DNA of 64,000 nt from an uncultured Bacteroidales bacterium (GCA_934695325.1 CAKUVD010000002.1:124001-188000); one strand, 5' to 3'. Counted from the stretch's first letter, positions 41,619 through 52,051 are shown. The notes: generated from the sequence alone by a model not told the origin. Made by a program: numbers and translations.

Positions 41619-43319
41619 CTAAAAACCTTCATAATCTTTTTTCAATGAAGTTGCTCTGTACACATTTGTATGTCTGCTTGACGGAATGGTCTGAGTCGCA
41701 CGGATTTCCCAATTCTGCTCAGCGGAAGGCTGTCCGCTCTTTGGCATATAATACCAATAATGGCAGTTCTCGGATATTGCATAATCTGCAGCATTTTTGT
41801 TCAGCTCATTGAAATAATATGATGATGAACAGGCATTGGAACATTTTCCGTTAGGTACGCGCTTTAAATCAGCCACTTTATTGCCGTTTTGGTAGAATTC
41901 GACTTTCCAGTTAGCGTTATCGTCATTCCAAAGTTCGACAACGAAGCATCCTTTCAAAGCAGAATACCCCTTCGCTTTAATATTTGATGCCCCTCCTATT
42001 CCTCCATCGTACCAAGTGTAGTCATAGCCGTTGGTTCCAGTATATACTTGATTCCCATCATATACCCTCATCTGATAATCCTGGGGATATCCTACGGCCT
42101 TCTCGACCCAGTTGGCGACACTGTTTCCTTTTACCTCATAAATGCTGTATGCATTAGGTGAACCATCCAGATTTGAATGGCAGTTCCAGAAACTGCCGCA
42201 GGCTGCGGCGTGGATATGCTCATATATTGGTTGGCCTCCTTTGCATATATAACCGGAATGAATCCAATTCTGAGGGAAATGCCGGTGCCCTGACATTATA
42301 TGAGCCTCGTGGAATTCCGTCAATAATTTTAACACATCATCATAGTATTTATCCTTATTGATGAGACCTCCGCCGCTTTCCTTCCCTTCCCTGAACGGGA
42401 TGTGCAGGTTTAGGATGATTAACTTGTTTCCCTTATCGTCTACGTGAGACAAGTCGTCTCTCAGCCATTTGAGCTGTGTCGCAGTAAATCCGCCGTTGTA
42501 TGACCAGGTCTTTCCTGTCGTGGACTTGCAGATCACGCTTTCAAGCGTAACAATGTGTGCGTTTCCTATATTCAGCGAGTAATCTGTAGGGCCGAAATGT
42601 GATATGTAATTCGATACAGCTGCATACTGCGTGCGTTCCTTTGCATCGTGGTCGTGATTTCCGATGCATTGGAAAATAGGAAAATATCCGTTCGAATCCT
42701 CCATCCCGGACATTGCGGATGTCATAGCTGTCCACATATCGGGAGTGTCGTGAACAATGTCTCCCATCGTGGTTGCGATGACATTTCTGTATTTGCCGGA
42801 GGCTTGGCTGTCTTTCAGCGTGCTCTTCAAGTCTGTCAATGTCTCGTTGATATACCTGTTTACATGGCCTATATTGGTGACTTGTGGGTCTCCAATCGCT
42901 ACATAAGTAAACTCGTCTGTCGCTGAACCGTATGGCGTGAGTTCGAAGTCATTGCGGTTGAGTTTCTTATGGTCAAATGCGGTCTTGGAGTAGAATGCCG
43001 GCAGGTGAGTCTCGCTGTCCAGTGTGACCTTGTAGCCAGCCGGCAGTGAATAGTAAATGTTTCGACAATACCGGTTGGCTGTCATTTGGTATACTCCATT
43101 ATTGTCAGTCACTGTATATGAGTATCCATCCGTCACGGGCACGCCTGGTATGCCCTGGCCTGTGGAAGAATCTGTTATCAGACCGCAGGCGTTAATGCCG
43201 TCTGCCAGTTCTGTCCCGTTGATTGAAGTATCTTCGGCAGTAGTCTCTCCTGAGGATGGATCCTTAGTGCAGCTCAACAATAATGCAAATGCCAGGAAAC
43301 TATTCAAAAACTTATTCAT
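41619..43319 (-). CDS. Secreted calcineurin-like phosphoesterase lipoprotein
   Basis: A 566-residue lipoprotein (signal peptide ending LLLSCTKD). Residues about 40-130 are a carboxypeptidase-regulatory-like N-terminal domain (GLITDSSTGQGIPGVPV). The metallophosphatase domain contains IGDPQVTN, TTMGDIVHD, CIGNHDHD, LNLHIPF and MSGHRHFP, giving the metal ligands of the calcineurin fold; the first motif has Gln where many members have His. A C-terminal domain of about 190 residues ends in the tail SLKKDYEGF. It sits between the FnIII lipoprotein and the nucleoside hydrolase. It could remove phosphate from nucleotides or other phosphorylated ribose compounds before uptake, which is inferred. Confidence 0.85.
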   Translation of the reverse strand: MNKFLNSFLAFALLLSCTKDPSSGETTAEDTSINGTELADGINACGLITDSSTGQGIPGVPVTDGYSYTVTDNNGVYQMTANRYCRNIYYSLPAGYKVTLDSETHLPAFYSKTAFDHKKLNRNDFELTPYGSATDEFTYVAIGDPQVTNIGHVNRYINETLTDLKSTLKDSQASGKYRNVIATTMGDIVHDTPDMWTAMTSAMSGMEDSNGYFPIFQCIGNHDHDAKERTQYAAVSNYISHFGPTDYSLNIGNAHIVTLESVICKSTTGKTWSYNGGFTATQLKWLRDDLSHVDDKGNKLIILNLHIPFREGKESGGGLINKDKYYDDVLKLLTEFHEAHIMSGHRHFPQNWIHSGYICKGGQPIYEHIHAAACGSFWNCHSNLDGSPNAYSIYEVKGNSVANWVEKAVGYPQDYQMRVYDGNQVYTGTNGYDYTWYDGGIGGASNIKAKGYSALKGCFVVELWNDDNANWKVEFYQNGNKVADLKRVPNGKCSNACSSSYYFNELNKNAADYAISENCHYWYYMPKSGQPSAEQNWEIRATQTIPSSRHTNVYRATSLKKDYEGF

Positions 43320-44844
43320 ATGATATGAGTTCTATTTTAACGTGGTCAAGGAAGAAACGATTCTGACCGGAACTGACGACAGAACGGGTTCCTCCGATGG
43401 CGATTCTGGATGTCGGTCTTACGTGTTCCAATGTCACCTCATAGGTATGCCACCCATAGTCATCCTCTGACATTTCTACCAATGTTTCCGTCTTCTTGAC
43501 ATTTTTATAATACTGTTTCAAATAATTGTCGGTTCCGATGGTGGTATCATCCAATACATATACTGCTTTTGTCTTTGTGTCATATTCACCTGTCTTCTCC
43601 TCATTGTAATTGCAAGCAATAAATGTCACCTTGACCTTGGCATCGCCTTTCAAACTTGAGAGCTCAGGTGTCGCCAGAATCCCGAGTTTGCTTCCGGCCC
43701 CCAATTTTACCATTCCAGGCCTTGCACAAAGTGTGCCTTTGGTCGCGCTTGAGGTTTCATTCAGCTGTCCCCAGTTCTTCAGACTTTCAATGTTTCTGAC
43801 GCATTTTCCTACGCTGTTGAAAAGGCCGTATTCGTTATGATATTTACAGTAATTGAAATCGTTTTCGACCTCTGTCAGGCTGAATGCGTTCTCCCCGGTT
43901 CTGTCACCTGTCGGAAAAGAGAAAGCAGTGACAGTGCCGCGGTCTTTTCTGGATATCCCGGCACACAGGCGAACCATATCACCGCCCCAGCAGATTCTGT
44001 CGAAATTCTCACACAGCAAGATATCTCCGGCTTCGGCGGATGAAGCGGCTCCTATCATTACGGTATCATCGGCCAATGTATGGTATTTTACTACATCGCT
44101 GCTTGGATTTCCTTTATCTTGATTATAGCACGTGACTTTACAGTAGTAGTCTGTGTCAGGCTCCAGTCCTGAGAAAACGAATCCAGGGTAGAAGTCCGGG
44201 TTCTTTGCGAATGTCCTGTCGTGGAGCGAAGATGGAAGGTCAAGTGCGACTTGCAGGTCAGAACAGTCTGCGTCTTTATATAGTTCCACCTTGAAATCAT
44301 AGGATATGTCCGTACTCCTGTCAGCGAATGCAGTCGTCGAGTAATTGATGGCCAATTGTCTTGTTGAGGCCCAGTTCAGAGACGAAGAGGGCTTCTGGAC
44401 TACATCTACGGTTTCATCAACGATGCCTGCGCCAAATCTGATCACAGCCAATGTGTCCCCAGTCATAATCCACGTCCAGTCAGAATACTTGGCGTCGTGA
44501 TAGTTCGCGCGGGCCCGTACATAATACTTCTGGCCCTTCTTGAATCCTGAAAAGATAGCCGCATCATTTATGATGTCACTTCTGAGTACAATCTGGCTTG
44601 GTGGATTCACGTCGAGCCCTATCTTGTCTTTTACAAGTTCGACAGTGAATGAAACGGCCCCGGCGTCCAGCGCCTTAGTGGCATCCCAGTAAACTGACAA
44701 GTCAGTGTCTGTAGAGTTTGCCTCATCATATTGAAGATTCTCAGGGCAGGCAAGAGACCTATCCAAGCCGTAGTCTACGTCTCGTGAACAGGATATTGAC
44801 AATAAACCTATGATTGCCAATGCTATATGTTTTGCGTTCTTCAT
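43312..44844 (-). CDS. FnIII-like surface lipoprotein in the SusCD operon
   Basis: A 510-residue lipoprotein with signal peptide ending SISCSRDV. Two FnIII-like modules follow (closings KYYVRARANYHD and DTDYYCKVTCYNQD). A C-terminal beta-sandwich of about 230 residues ends NRFFLDHVKIELI, in the style of a galactose-binding or jelly-roll domain. It takes the position of SusE/SusF, after SusD, so it is probably a surface substrate-binding protein. It overlaps the phosphoesterase gene by 8 bases. Confidence 0.83.
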   Translation of the reverse strand: MKNAKHIALAIIGLLSISCSRDVDYGLDRSLACPENLQYDEANSTDTDLSVYWDATKALDAGAVSFTVELVKDKIGLDVNPPSQIVLRSDIINDAAIFSGFKKGQKYYVRARANYHDAKYSDWTWIMTGDTLAVIRFGAGIVDETVDVVQKPSSSLNWASTRQLAINYSTTAFADRSTDISYDFKVELYKDADCSDLQVALDLPSSLHDRTFAKNPDFYPGFVFSGLEPDTDYYCKVTCYNQDKGNPSSDVVKYHTLADDTVMIGAASSAEAGDILLCENFDRICWGGDMVRLCAGISRKDRGTVTAFSFPTGDRTGENAFSLTEVENDFNYCKYHNEYGLFNSVGKCVRNIESLKNWGQLNETSSATKGTLCARPGMVKLGAGSKLGILATPELSSLKGDAKVKVTFIACNYNEEKTGEYDTKTKAVYVLDDTTIGTDNYLKQYYKNVKKTETLVEMSEDDYGWHTYEVTLEHVRPTSRIAIGGTRSVVSSGQNRFFLDHVKIELISYE

Positions 44845-44855
44845 ATCAATCTAAT

Positions 44856-46652
44856 TTATTTCCAAAGTTCATTTTGGGCAAGGTTCTGATTTACGTCTAT
44901 GGCAGACTGAGGTATAGGCTTGAGATACATCTTTTCTGTCCATACCCGGGGCATCTGCTCGAATACCAGGCACCCATCGTTATCTACAGATATATACTTA
45001 TTCTCTGAAAGTACGAGATATTGTGTGTTTGCCTGGGCTGTTGTGGGGTTCTTGACAATGCTTACGAACTTGGTCGAATTATTGTCAAGAGGCTGGGCTG
45101 TTCCGACTGGACAATAAATACCTCGCCAGGCTCTCTCGATAAGATGTCCTAAGTGCCATCTCATAATATCCTGATACCGGAGGTTCTCCATAAACAGTTC
45201 TGTTCCGCGCTCACGGCGTATTTCGAGCAGCCATTTGTCTGTGACGGTATTGTCAAAATATGAAATAAGATATGGATCCGCCTCGACAGGAATGGCTGTG
45301 CTCACACCAGCCCTTGCACGGAGCAAAGCAATTGTAGACTTCCAGTCATCCTCTGTGAACTGCCCCAGTTCAGCCTTGGCTTCAGCATAATTCAGCAGGA
45401 CTTCAGCATAACGCATTACTGGGATTGAATTGTAACTTGTAGATGTGCTTTCCAGTGAAGAATCGTCAATGTTGAACTTGATGATCTGATAACCGGTTCT
45501 GGTGATATTGAAGTTAGGCACGGCCTCGGTCATTTTGCCTCCCTGAAGTTTTGTATATGCCGGGGTGATGATTGTCTGGGCGATACGTGCATCCCTGTTT
45601 GCATTCAGTTCTTCGCAGTATGAGTTTGTCTTATAAGATTCATCGTCAGTATATCGGCTGCCATCCCTGTTGAGGTATGTGTTCAAGAAGTCTTTTGTCA
45701 TCGACCAGCAGGAACCGGATGTGGCAGAGTTGAAATACCAAGTGGTAGGGTGCATTACGACGCCGTTGATGTACTCTCTTGCCCATAGGATCTCATCGTA
45801 ATTGACAGCCTCGCTGTTGAAGAGTTTTCTATATTGGGTGTTTACATTTGCGGCATTGTTCTTTATGGAGTAAACATTGCTGTCCATTATGAATCTGCAG
45901 GCGGTTATGCACTCGTTGAGAAAATCGTCGGCAGATTCATATTCGGTGGACCACGCCTTTTGAGATGACGGCTCTACAGTATGGTATTTTCTGTAGGTGC
46001 CCTCATATAAGCATATCCTGGCCTTCAAAGCATTTGCGATATAGCCGTTTATCACACCGTGATTGACATATTTGTCTGTCACAAGGCAATTCTTTGAGGC
46101 ATAGTCAAGGTCTTCCAGAATCATATGCATTACATACTCCCTGGAATCTCTGGATTTGTAAAGCATTCCGTCATCTTCGGGGTCGATAGGCTCGGAATAC
46201 CAAGGAACCGCTCCGAAGTTTTTTACAAAAGAGAAGTAGTGCCACGCTCTCCAAAAACGACCTACCCCCTCATAATGATTCAGGACTTCCTCGGAAACGC
46301 CCGGCGTCTCTCTCAAGTGCTTGAGGAAATAATTTATGTTGTAAATCGGTTTCCAGTTCGAAATGGACCATCCTGTCTGGTCGTTTGGAGTCCAGCTGCC
46401 TGTGAAGAAACTGCTTTGGCCTATCCTTGCGACATAGTCGGCATCGGCATCTCCATAAGTCAGGGATGCTACGGATGGCGTGTAACTGTCGAGGAATCCG
46501 TTGGCATAGATTTCCAATGAACTTTCATTATAGAACCATTCGTCTGCCTGAATTTTTGATGGCGATGTCTTTTCCAGAAGATTATCGCACGAGGTCATTA
46601 CAATAGTGGATATTGTGATGATCATTAATTGTCTATAGATATTATGTTTCAT
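44856..46652 (-). CDS. SusD-family surface substrate-binding lipoprotein
   Basis: A 598-residue protein. The signal peptide ends VMTSCDNLLEKTSP, and the usual SusD start (PSKIQADEWFYNESSLEIYANGF) follows. The middle has TPR-like helices (ARICLYEGTYRKYH, RYAEVLLNYAEAKAELG). The end shows the family's ERGTELFMENLRYQDIMRW. It covers the extracellular face of the SusC channel and captures the ligand. It lies 11 bases after the SusC stop, as in almost all Sus-type operons. Confidence 0.95.
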   Translation of the reverse strand: MKHNIYRQLMIITISTIVMTSCDNLLEKTSPSKIQADEWFYNESSLEIYANGFLDSYTPSVASLTYGDADADYVARIGQSSFFTGSWTPNDQTGWSISNWKPIYNINYFLKHLRETPGVSEEVLNHYEGVGRFWRAWHYFSFVKNFGAVPWYSEPIDPEDDGMLYKSRDSREYVMHMILEDLDYASKNCLVTDKYVNHGVINGYIANALKARICLYEGTYRKYHTVEPSSQKAWSTEYESADDFLNECITACRFIMDSNVYSIKNNAANVNTQYRKLFNSEAVNYDEILWAREYINGVVMHPTTWYFNSATSGSCWSMTKDFLNTYLNRDGSRYTDDESYKTNSYCEELNANRDARIAQTIITPAYTKLQGGKMTEAVPNFNITRTGYQIIKFNIDDSSLESTSTSYNSIPVMRYAEVLLNYAEAKAELGQFTEDDWKSTIALLRARAGVSTAIPVEADPYLISYFDNTVTDKWLLEIRRERGTELFMENLRYQDIMRWHLGHLIERAWRGIYCPVGTAQPLDNNSTKFVSIVKNPTTAQANTQYLVLSENKYISVDNDGCLVFEQMPRVWTEKMYLKPIPQSAIDVNQNLAQNELWK

Positions 46653-46663
46653 ATTGATGTGTT

Positions 46664-49600
46664 CTAGAATGTGAGATTGACACCAAGCGTGACGGATTTA
46701 AGCATAGGGTAACTATAGCCATCTGCTTTTCCTTGAGAGTTATATATGCCATTGAAGTCTGTGTCTCCTGAAGATATGACTTCAGGGTCAAACGTCGTGG
46801 TCCACTTGCGCATTGGCGAGAACGTCAACAAGTTGTCGCCTGAAATATAGACTCGCAGGCCGTCGATTTTCATCTTCTCGACAACTTTCTTAGGGAAGGT
46901 ATAGTCAAGCGTTATGTTCTTCAATCTGCAGTATGCGGCATTCACGAGGAATCTGTCATTTGCTACTTTTGTCAGCGTCCCCTTGTTGTCCGTAGCCAGA
47001 TATGAAGAGACTTTAGGCCATAGCGCATCGGGATTAGGATCTTCGCTTGTCCATTGATTTCCGATTTGAGATGTAGGCATCATTGAATATGGCCTGGCAT
47101 ATTTTCCCCAGAACATACCGGAGTTTACGCTTGGATACCAATCGCGTTTTCCTACACCTTGGAAAAATACGCTGAGGCCGATTCCGTTCCACGATGCGTT
47201 GAGGTTGATACCATAACAATATCGTGGGTTGGTATTGCCGATAATCGTCATATCGCCTGGATCATCCTTGGTGTTCTTGCCGTAGTTGATGAAGTTGTCC
47301 CCGTTTCTGTCCTCGAATTTCAAATCTCCCGGCTCGAATCTGTTGCCACGTCTATTTTGTGTGAAAAAGGTGCTCTGGTCTGCCCAGGAAGCCACTTCTG
47401 CATCGCTTTCAAACAACCCTGCCACGTGCAGACCCCAGATCTCTCCCAGTTCCATTCCTTCGTAGTAGTCTGTCAGCCGCTTGGTCTCATTGTTATACTT
47501 GTCGATGAATGAACGGCTGTCCCATAGCATTGCTTTAATGCCGTATGAGAAGTTTTTCGAACCCGCCTTGAATGTGTCTCTCCATCCCAGACTGAGTTCC
47601 CAGCCATTGGTGGTCATATCTGCATAATTGCCTTTTGGGGCATTGTTGCCATATACGGCCGGGAGAGTCTTGCCCACCGTAAACATATCCACGGTCTTCT
47701 TCTTGTATAAGTCTCCTACGAAAGATAGTCTTCCGTCCAGAAGATCCATATCCAGGCCGATATCGTAAGTAGTAGCCTTTTCCCAAGTAAGTCCATCCGG
47801 AATTGGTGTAGGCGCACTTGTCGTATTGACTTTTTTCCCGTCGATATATACGGTAGACTGGCTGATGGACATATTCTGTGTATATGCGTATGCCGCAACC
47901 GCCCCGTTTCCGAGAGTTCCTGCGGAGAGTCGTATCTTCATATTCGACAGCCAAGGCTTTGCCCACGTCATAAACTTCTCTTCAGACAGCCTGTATCCGA
48001 ATGATGCGGAAGGGAATATGCCCCATCTTGAGTTTGTGGGGAATTTGGAGGAGCCATCATAACGTGCGCTTGCTTCAAACAGGTATCTGTCCTTCAGGTT
48101 ATAGCTAGCCCTTCCGAAAAATCCTACAAAAGACCAGTCGTAGCTGTCGTAATCATTCAGGTAATAGACATCTGCTTCGGTCAAATTGAAATTGGGCTTG
48201 TCCTCGCGGATGAGATTCCTCTCCAGTCCCACAGTCCCGTGTCTCTTGAGAGACTCGATGTTGTAGCCGGCAGTCAGTTTGAAATTATGGGCGGCTTTCA
48301 ATTTTGGACTGAAAGTGAAGAAGCCTTCTTCTTTGATGTATTCCTGCCTTGTCCACAATTCCTCATAGGAATCCCAGGCAGGACGTGAAGATTCTATGTC
48401 CGGGCCGGTCTTGAAGGAGTAGATGTTGGTTTTTCTGTCTCTTGTCGATTGATTGAAAGCATATGACAAGGATGTCTTGAAATCGAGGATGTCCTTGACA
48501 ATGTGGAAGGTGTTGGTGAAGGTCTCGCCAAGCTTGAACGCTTCATTCAACTGATAGCTCAATCCTGTCTTGAATGCTGAATAGCCTACGCAGACAGCCG
48601 CGTCGGTAAAACTTCCGTCTGGATTGTAAGGAACTGTCATAGGGTATGCCTGATGCTCAATCTGGCCTTTTACATTCTGTTCGATCTGGAATAAGGTCGG
48701 CTGCTTATAGTATGTCCTATAGAAGTTGAGATCATTCTCCATTGTCCACCATTTCTTTACATTGGCGATAACTTTTGCGTGTACGTTTGCTTTCCAATAG
48801 TGATCATAATCAGAGTCGTAAATGCCTTTCTGGTCGAAGAATCTACCGGACACAGAATATCTGACCTTATCTGAACCGCCACTTACATTAAGGTCGTGCT
48901 GTGTGTTGTAGGTGTGGTCTTTATACAGAAGCTTGAACCAGTCTGTATTTCCATAGTATTGATATTTCCCGTTACTTCCTACTCCTGTGGATTCGTGATA
49001 ATTCTCGTAGGCGGGATCCATATATCTCTTTTTCAGTTCCTTGAACCAAGAATCGGAATACGGGAACAGGTTGTTGAACCCGGTCGGAGCTGTGCCGTAG
49101 CATCCTTCGTAACTGGCGAGAGCCTGCTCTGTCCAGTATATAGGGTCTGTCACATAATCATATTTCACAGTATTTGACAATATGCTGACGGATCCATTGT
49201 ATTTAACGACGGCTTTGCCTGCTGAGGGGCTCTTTGTTGTCACGAGTATGACTCCGAATGCGCCTCGTGCACCATATATTGCGCAAGAAGAAGCATCCTT
49301 CAGGACAGTGATGGTCTCGATATCTTCAGGAATGACATTGTCAAGTCCGCTCTCGACACCGTCTACAAGGACTAATGTGGATCCTCCTGAACCTATACTC
49401 TGAGTGGCGCCGCGGATATTCAAGGATGCCGAATGGTTGGGTTTTCCGTCACGGAATTCCAATGTCAATCCGGGAATCTGGCCTTGCAGAGCGCGTACTG
49501 CACCGGAATTCGCTCTGGTGTTCAGTGATTCTCCCTTGATTTGCTCGACAGCTCCTACAAGATCTTTTCTCCTCTGTGTGCCATAACCTACCACGACCAC

Positions 49601-49915
49601 TTCATCCAGATAGTTGTCCTCGTCAAGTGTTATCTCGATGTTGTTTTGATTGCCTGCGACGAGGGTCTTGTTCTTGAAGCCTATCATTGACACGACAATC
49701 TTTTGAGAGGGCTGAACTTTTATTGAAAAGTTCCCGGAGTTGTCTGTGGAGGTGGCATTCCTGCTTCCTTCAACATATACGAAGGCGCCTGCTATAGGCT
49801 CGCCATCGCCGGCTGAGATTACCTTTCCTGATAAGTCAACCGAAGCCCGTGGCTGTCCTATGGCTGACAATGAACTTATTGCCAAGCATAGTAACATAAG
49901 TAATATCTTCCTCAT
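46664..49915 (-). CDS. SusC-family TonB-linked outer-membrane importer
   Basis: A 1083-residue importer. It has a signal peptide and a carboxypeptidase-D-like N-terminal domain (VDLSGKVISAGDGEPIAGAF). The TonB-box-like region and plug start DEVVVVGYGTQRRKDLVGAV. The plug motif is VTVLKDASSCAIYGARGAFGV. A 22-strand-type barrel ends SVTLGVNLTF. It brings the ligand selected by SusD into the periplasm. The downstream ribokinase and nucleoside hydrolase suggest a ribose-containing ligand such as nucleosides or RNA-derived oligonucleotides. Confidence 0.96.
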   Translation of the reverse strand: MRKILLMLLCLAISSLSAIGQPRASVDLSGKVISAGDGEPIAGAFVYVEGSRNATSTDNSGNFSIKVQPSQKIVVSMIGFKNKTLVAGNQNNIEITLDEDNYLDEVVVVGYGTQRRKDLVGAVEQIKGESLNTRANSGAVRALQGQIPGLTLEFRDGKPNHSASLNIRGATQSIGSGGSTLVLVDGVESGLDNVIPEDIETITVLKDASSCAIYGARGAFGVILVTTKSPSAGKAVVKYNGSVSILSNTVKYDYVTDPIYWTEQALASYEGCYGTAPTGFNNLFPYSDSWFKELKKRYMDPAYENYHESTGVGSNGKYQYYGNTDWFKLLYKDHTYNTQHDLNVSGGSDKVRYSVSGRFFDQKGIYDSDYDHYWKANVHAKVIANVKKWWTMENDLNFYRTYYKQPTLFQIEQNVKGQIEHQAYPMTVPYNPDGSFTDAAVCVGYSAFKTGLSYQLNEAFKLGETFTNTFHIVKDILDFKTSLSYAFNQSTRDRKTNIYSFKTGPDIESSRPAWDSYEELWTRQEYIKEEGFFTFSPKLKAAHNFKLTAGYNIESLKRHGTVGLERNLIREDKPNFNLTEADVYYLNDYDSYDWSFVGFFGRASYNLKDRYLFEASARYDGSSKFPTNSRWGIFPSASFGYRLSEEKFMTWAKPWLSNMKIRLSAGTLGNGAVAAYAYTQNMSISQSTVYIDGKKVNTTSAPTPIPDGLTWEKATTYDIGLDMDLLDGRLSFVGDLYKKKTVDMFTVGKTLPAVYGNNAPKGNYADMTTNGWELSLGWRDTFKAGSKNFSYGIKAMLWDSRSFIDKYNNETKRLTDYYEGMELGEIWGLHVAGLFESDAEVASWADQSTFFTQNRRGNRFEPGDLKFEDRNGDNFINYGKNTKDDPGDMTIIGNTNPRYCYGINLNASWNGIGLSVFFQGVGKRDWYPSVNSGMFWGKYARPYSMMPTSQIGNQWTSEDPNPDALWPKVSSYLATDNKGTLTKVANDRFLVNAAYCRLKNITLDYTFPKKVVEKMKIDGLRVYISGDNLLTFSPMRKWTTTFDPEVISSGDTDFNGIYNSQGKADGYSYPMLKSVTLGVNLTF

Positions 49916-49972
49916 ATAGTTCTATGTTATTTGATTAATATCTGAATCTGTCTGTGTTGGTTGTGCCGGGCT

Positions 49973-50989
49973 TTAATTGCCTCCAGAGGCGATGATGCAT
50001 CCCAATCCTGCTATGAAGAAGAGGAACATTATGGAAAGCAGCCTGTAGACGCTTCTGGTGGCGCCTTTGAACTCTTTCCATACGAATACGCCCCAGATTG
50101 CCGCAATCATTGGTGCGCCCTGACCTAAAGCGTAACTTATCGCAGCTCCTGCTTTGCCGGAGGCTATATAACTGAAGGCTGTACCAAGGCACCATATTGC
50201 TCCGCCGGCCATACCTACGAGGTGAGTCTTGAAACTGCCGGCAAAATATGCTTTGTATGATACCGGGTCGCCTACAAAGGGATGTTTCATCACTAGGGTG
50301 TTGAATACGAAGTTACTTAGGAGCACACCTGTCGAGAAAATAAATATGGCGCTATAAGGGGTCAGCATTCCTGCCGCAGGGTGCACGAAATCATTGAGAT
50401 CCATAGCTCTTGCTACAAATCGGTAGAATAGGGACATAAGCACGCCGGCTGCGATAGCCAGGAGGATTCCCTTATTTGCATTGGTGGTGCCCTTGCCTTC
50501 TGCGGACTTCTGCATTTTGCCGGAGGCGATACCGTTGCAAATGATGGCTGCTACTATCAATGCCACGCCGGTAAAGAGTATGATAGGGTCTCCTTTTGGG
50601 GCCCCAATGTAATTGATGATCACGCCTAACACCAGAGACAGCCCGACTCCCAGAGGAAATGCCACGGAGAGTCCGGCTATTGAGGTCGCAGCGGACAAAA
50701 GTATGTTGGATGCGTTGAATATGATGCCTCCAAGAATGACGCTGAGAACGTTGGCGCCTTTTACCTGGGCAAGATCCTCCAAGAATGAGCGCCCCTCGGA
50801 GCCCGAACAGCCCATCGTGAATGAAATCAGCAATGAAAACAAGAACATTCCTATTACGTAATCCCAATAGAACAGTTCATATCTCCAATTTTTGGAAGCG
50901 AGCTTTTGGGTGTTCCCCCAGGAACCCCAGCACATCATCGTGACGAAGCAAAATATCACGGCGAGCAGGTAACTTTTAACAATGAACAT
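49973..50989 (-). CDS. GRP/RhaT-like inner-membrane sugar permease, likely ribose
   Basis: A 338-residue membrane protein with about ten hydrophobic segments. Its two halves share the drug/metabolite-transporter pattern. Notable stretches are MMCWGSWGNTQKLASKNWRY near the N-terminus and FPLGVGLSLVLGVIINYIG. It lies between the ribokinase and SusC genes. An equivalent permease occurs in the B. thetaiotaomicron ribose utilisation locus. It probably moves ribose or a nucleoside into the cytoplasm; the exact substrate is inferred from neighbours. Confidence 0.82.
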   Translation of the reverse strand: MFIVKSYLLAVIFCFVTMMCWGSWGNTQKLASKNWRYELFYWDYVIGMFLFSLLISFTMGCSGSEGRSFLEDLAQVKGANVLSVILGGIIFNASNILLSAATSIAGLSVAFPLGVGLSLVLGVIINYIGAPKGDPIILFTGVALIVAAIICNGIASGKMQKSAEGKGTTNANKGILLAIAAGVLMSLFYRFVARAMDLNDFVHPAAGMLTPYSAIFIFSTGVLLSNFVFNTLVMKHPFVGDPVSYKAYFAGSFKTHLVGMAGGAIWCLGTAFSYIASGKAGAAISYALGQGAPMIAAIWGVFVWKEFKGATRSVYRLLSIMFLFFIAGLGCIIASGGN

Positions 50990-51055
50990 AGTATTGCAGT
51001 TATTATTCTGTTTGTATTGTCGGTGATTGATTTACACAAGATCTCTCAAGAGCGT

Positions 51056-51973
51056 TCAGAGTCCGCCATTGAGTAGTCTTTCGACTTCTTCTCTGCTTGG
51101 GATAGACTCTTGTGCTCCGGAACGTGTGACGGCTATTGCGGATGCGGCGGTTGCGAAATGAACGGCATCATATAGGCTCTTGCCTTCCGATAAGGCGACG
51201 CATACCCCTCCGCAGAATGTATCTCCGGCTGCCACGGTGTCCACGGCAGTTACTTTATATGCAGGAACCAGATGTTCTTCTGTGTCGAAAAGCAGAGAAC
51301 CGTTTGATCCGAGGGTGATTATTATGTTCTCCGCACCATTGGCCCTCAGGATTCTGGAGGCTTCTCTTGCCGTCTCGATGTCATTGATCTGAATGCCTGA
51401 GAGGGTGCTTGCCTCACATTCGTTTGGAATGAGCAGAGATGTGTATCGAAGTAATTCGTTCGGTATCTCTGTGGCTGGGGCCGGGTTTATGATGACACGT
51501 ACCCCAGCTTCATTGGCAATCTTTGCGGCGTGAAGCACTGAGGCGATGGGAATTTCAAACTGAAGGAGAAGAATATCTGACTGTCTTATGAGATCGGAGA
51601 TCGATTCCACGTCTTCTACTGTGAAGTCCAGATTCGCTTCGGAGGCTACTACGATTGTATTCTCCGCATTTTCGTTCAAGGTAATTATGGCCACGCCTGA
51701 TGGTAAATCCGAATACAGAATCCTGGAGATGTCTAATCCTACCTCGCGGTATTTCGCCAATGAGTTCTGTCCGAACATATCGCGTCCTACCTTGCAGACG
51801 AAACTGACGTCCCCTCCGAGTTTTTTCGCTGCGACGGCTTGGTTGGCTCCTTTTCCGCCTTGTCCCATCCTGAACGATCCTCCGATTATGGTCTCACCTT
51901 TTTGCGGAAAGCTTTTTGCTGAAACTGTCATATCGGTATTGCTGCTGCCTATTACGAGAATTTTAGCTCCCAT
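51056..51973 (-). CDS. rbsK: Ribokinase (PfkB family)
   Basis: A 305-residue sugar kinase. The N-terminus GSSNTDMTVSAKSFPQKGET is a typical ribokinase start, and GQGGKGANQAVAAKKLG is the substrate-binding block. The anion hole and catalytic Asp lie in DTVAAGDTFCGGVCVA. IINPAPATEIP and LIPNECEAS are also ribokinase motifs. It phosphorylates ribose to ribose 5-phosphate. It is the first gene of the leftward operon, behind the LacI operator, which puts ribose at the centre of the locus. Confidence 0.92.
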   Translation of the reverse strand: MGAKILVIGSSNTDMTVSAKSFPQKGETIIGGSFRMGQGGKGANQAVAAKKLGGDVSFVCKVGRDMFGQNSLAKYREVGLDISRILYSDLPSGVAIITLNENAENTIVVASEANLDFTVEDVESISDLIRQSDILLLQFEIPIASVLHAAKIANEAGVRVIINPAPATEIPNELLRYTSLLIPNECEASTLSGIQINDIETAREASRILRANGAENIIITLGSNGSLLFDTEEHLVPAYKVTAVDTVAAGDTFCGGVCVALSEGKSLYDAVHFATAASAIAVTRSGAQESIPSREEVERLLNGGL

Positions 51974-52033
51974 TTAAATATGTTTATTAGTTGTTATTGA
52001 ACTTTGTCGTGGCTTCTTAAATGTCGCCCAATC

Positions 52034-52051
52034 TGCGCAAACGTTTTCGCA
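52034..52051. promoter_or_regulatory. LacI-family operator-like palindrome at the operon promoter
   Basis: TGCGCAAACGTTTTCGCA is an 18-bp inverted repeat with the LacI-type centre AAACGTTT and one mismatched pair. It abuts the minus-strand -7 element at 52050-52057, so a bound regulator would cover the ribokinase operon's transcription start. Confidence 0.7.
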
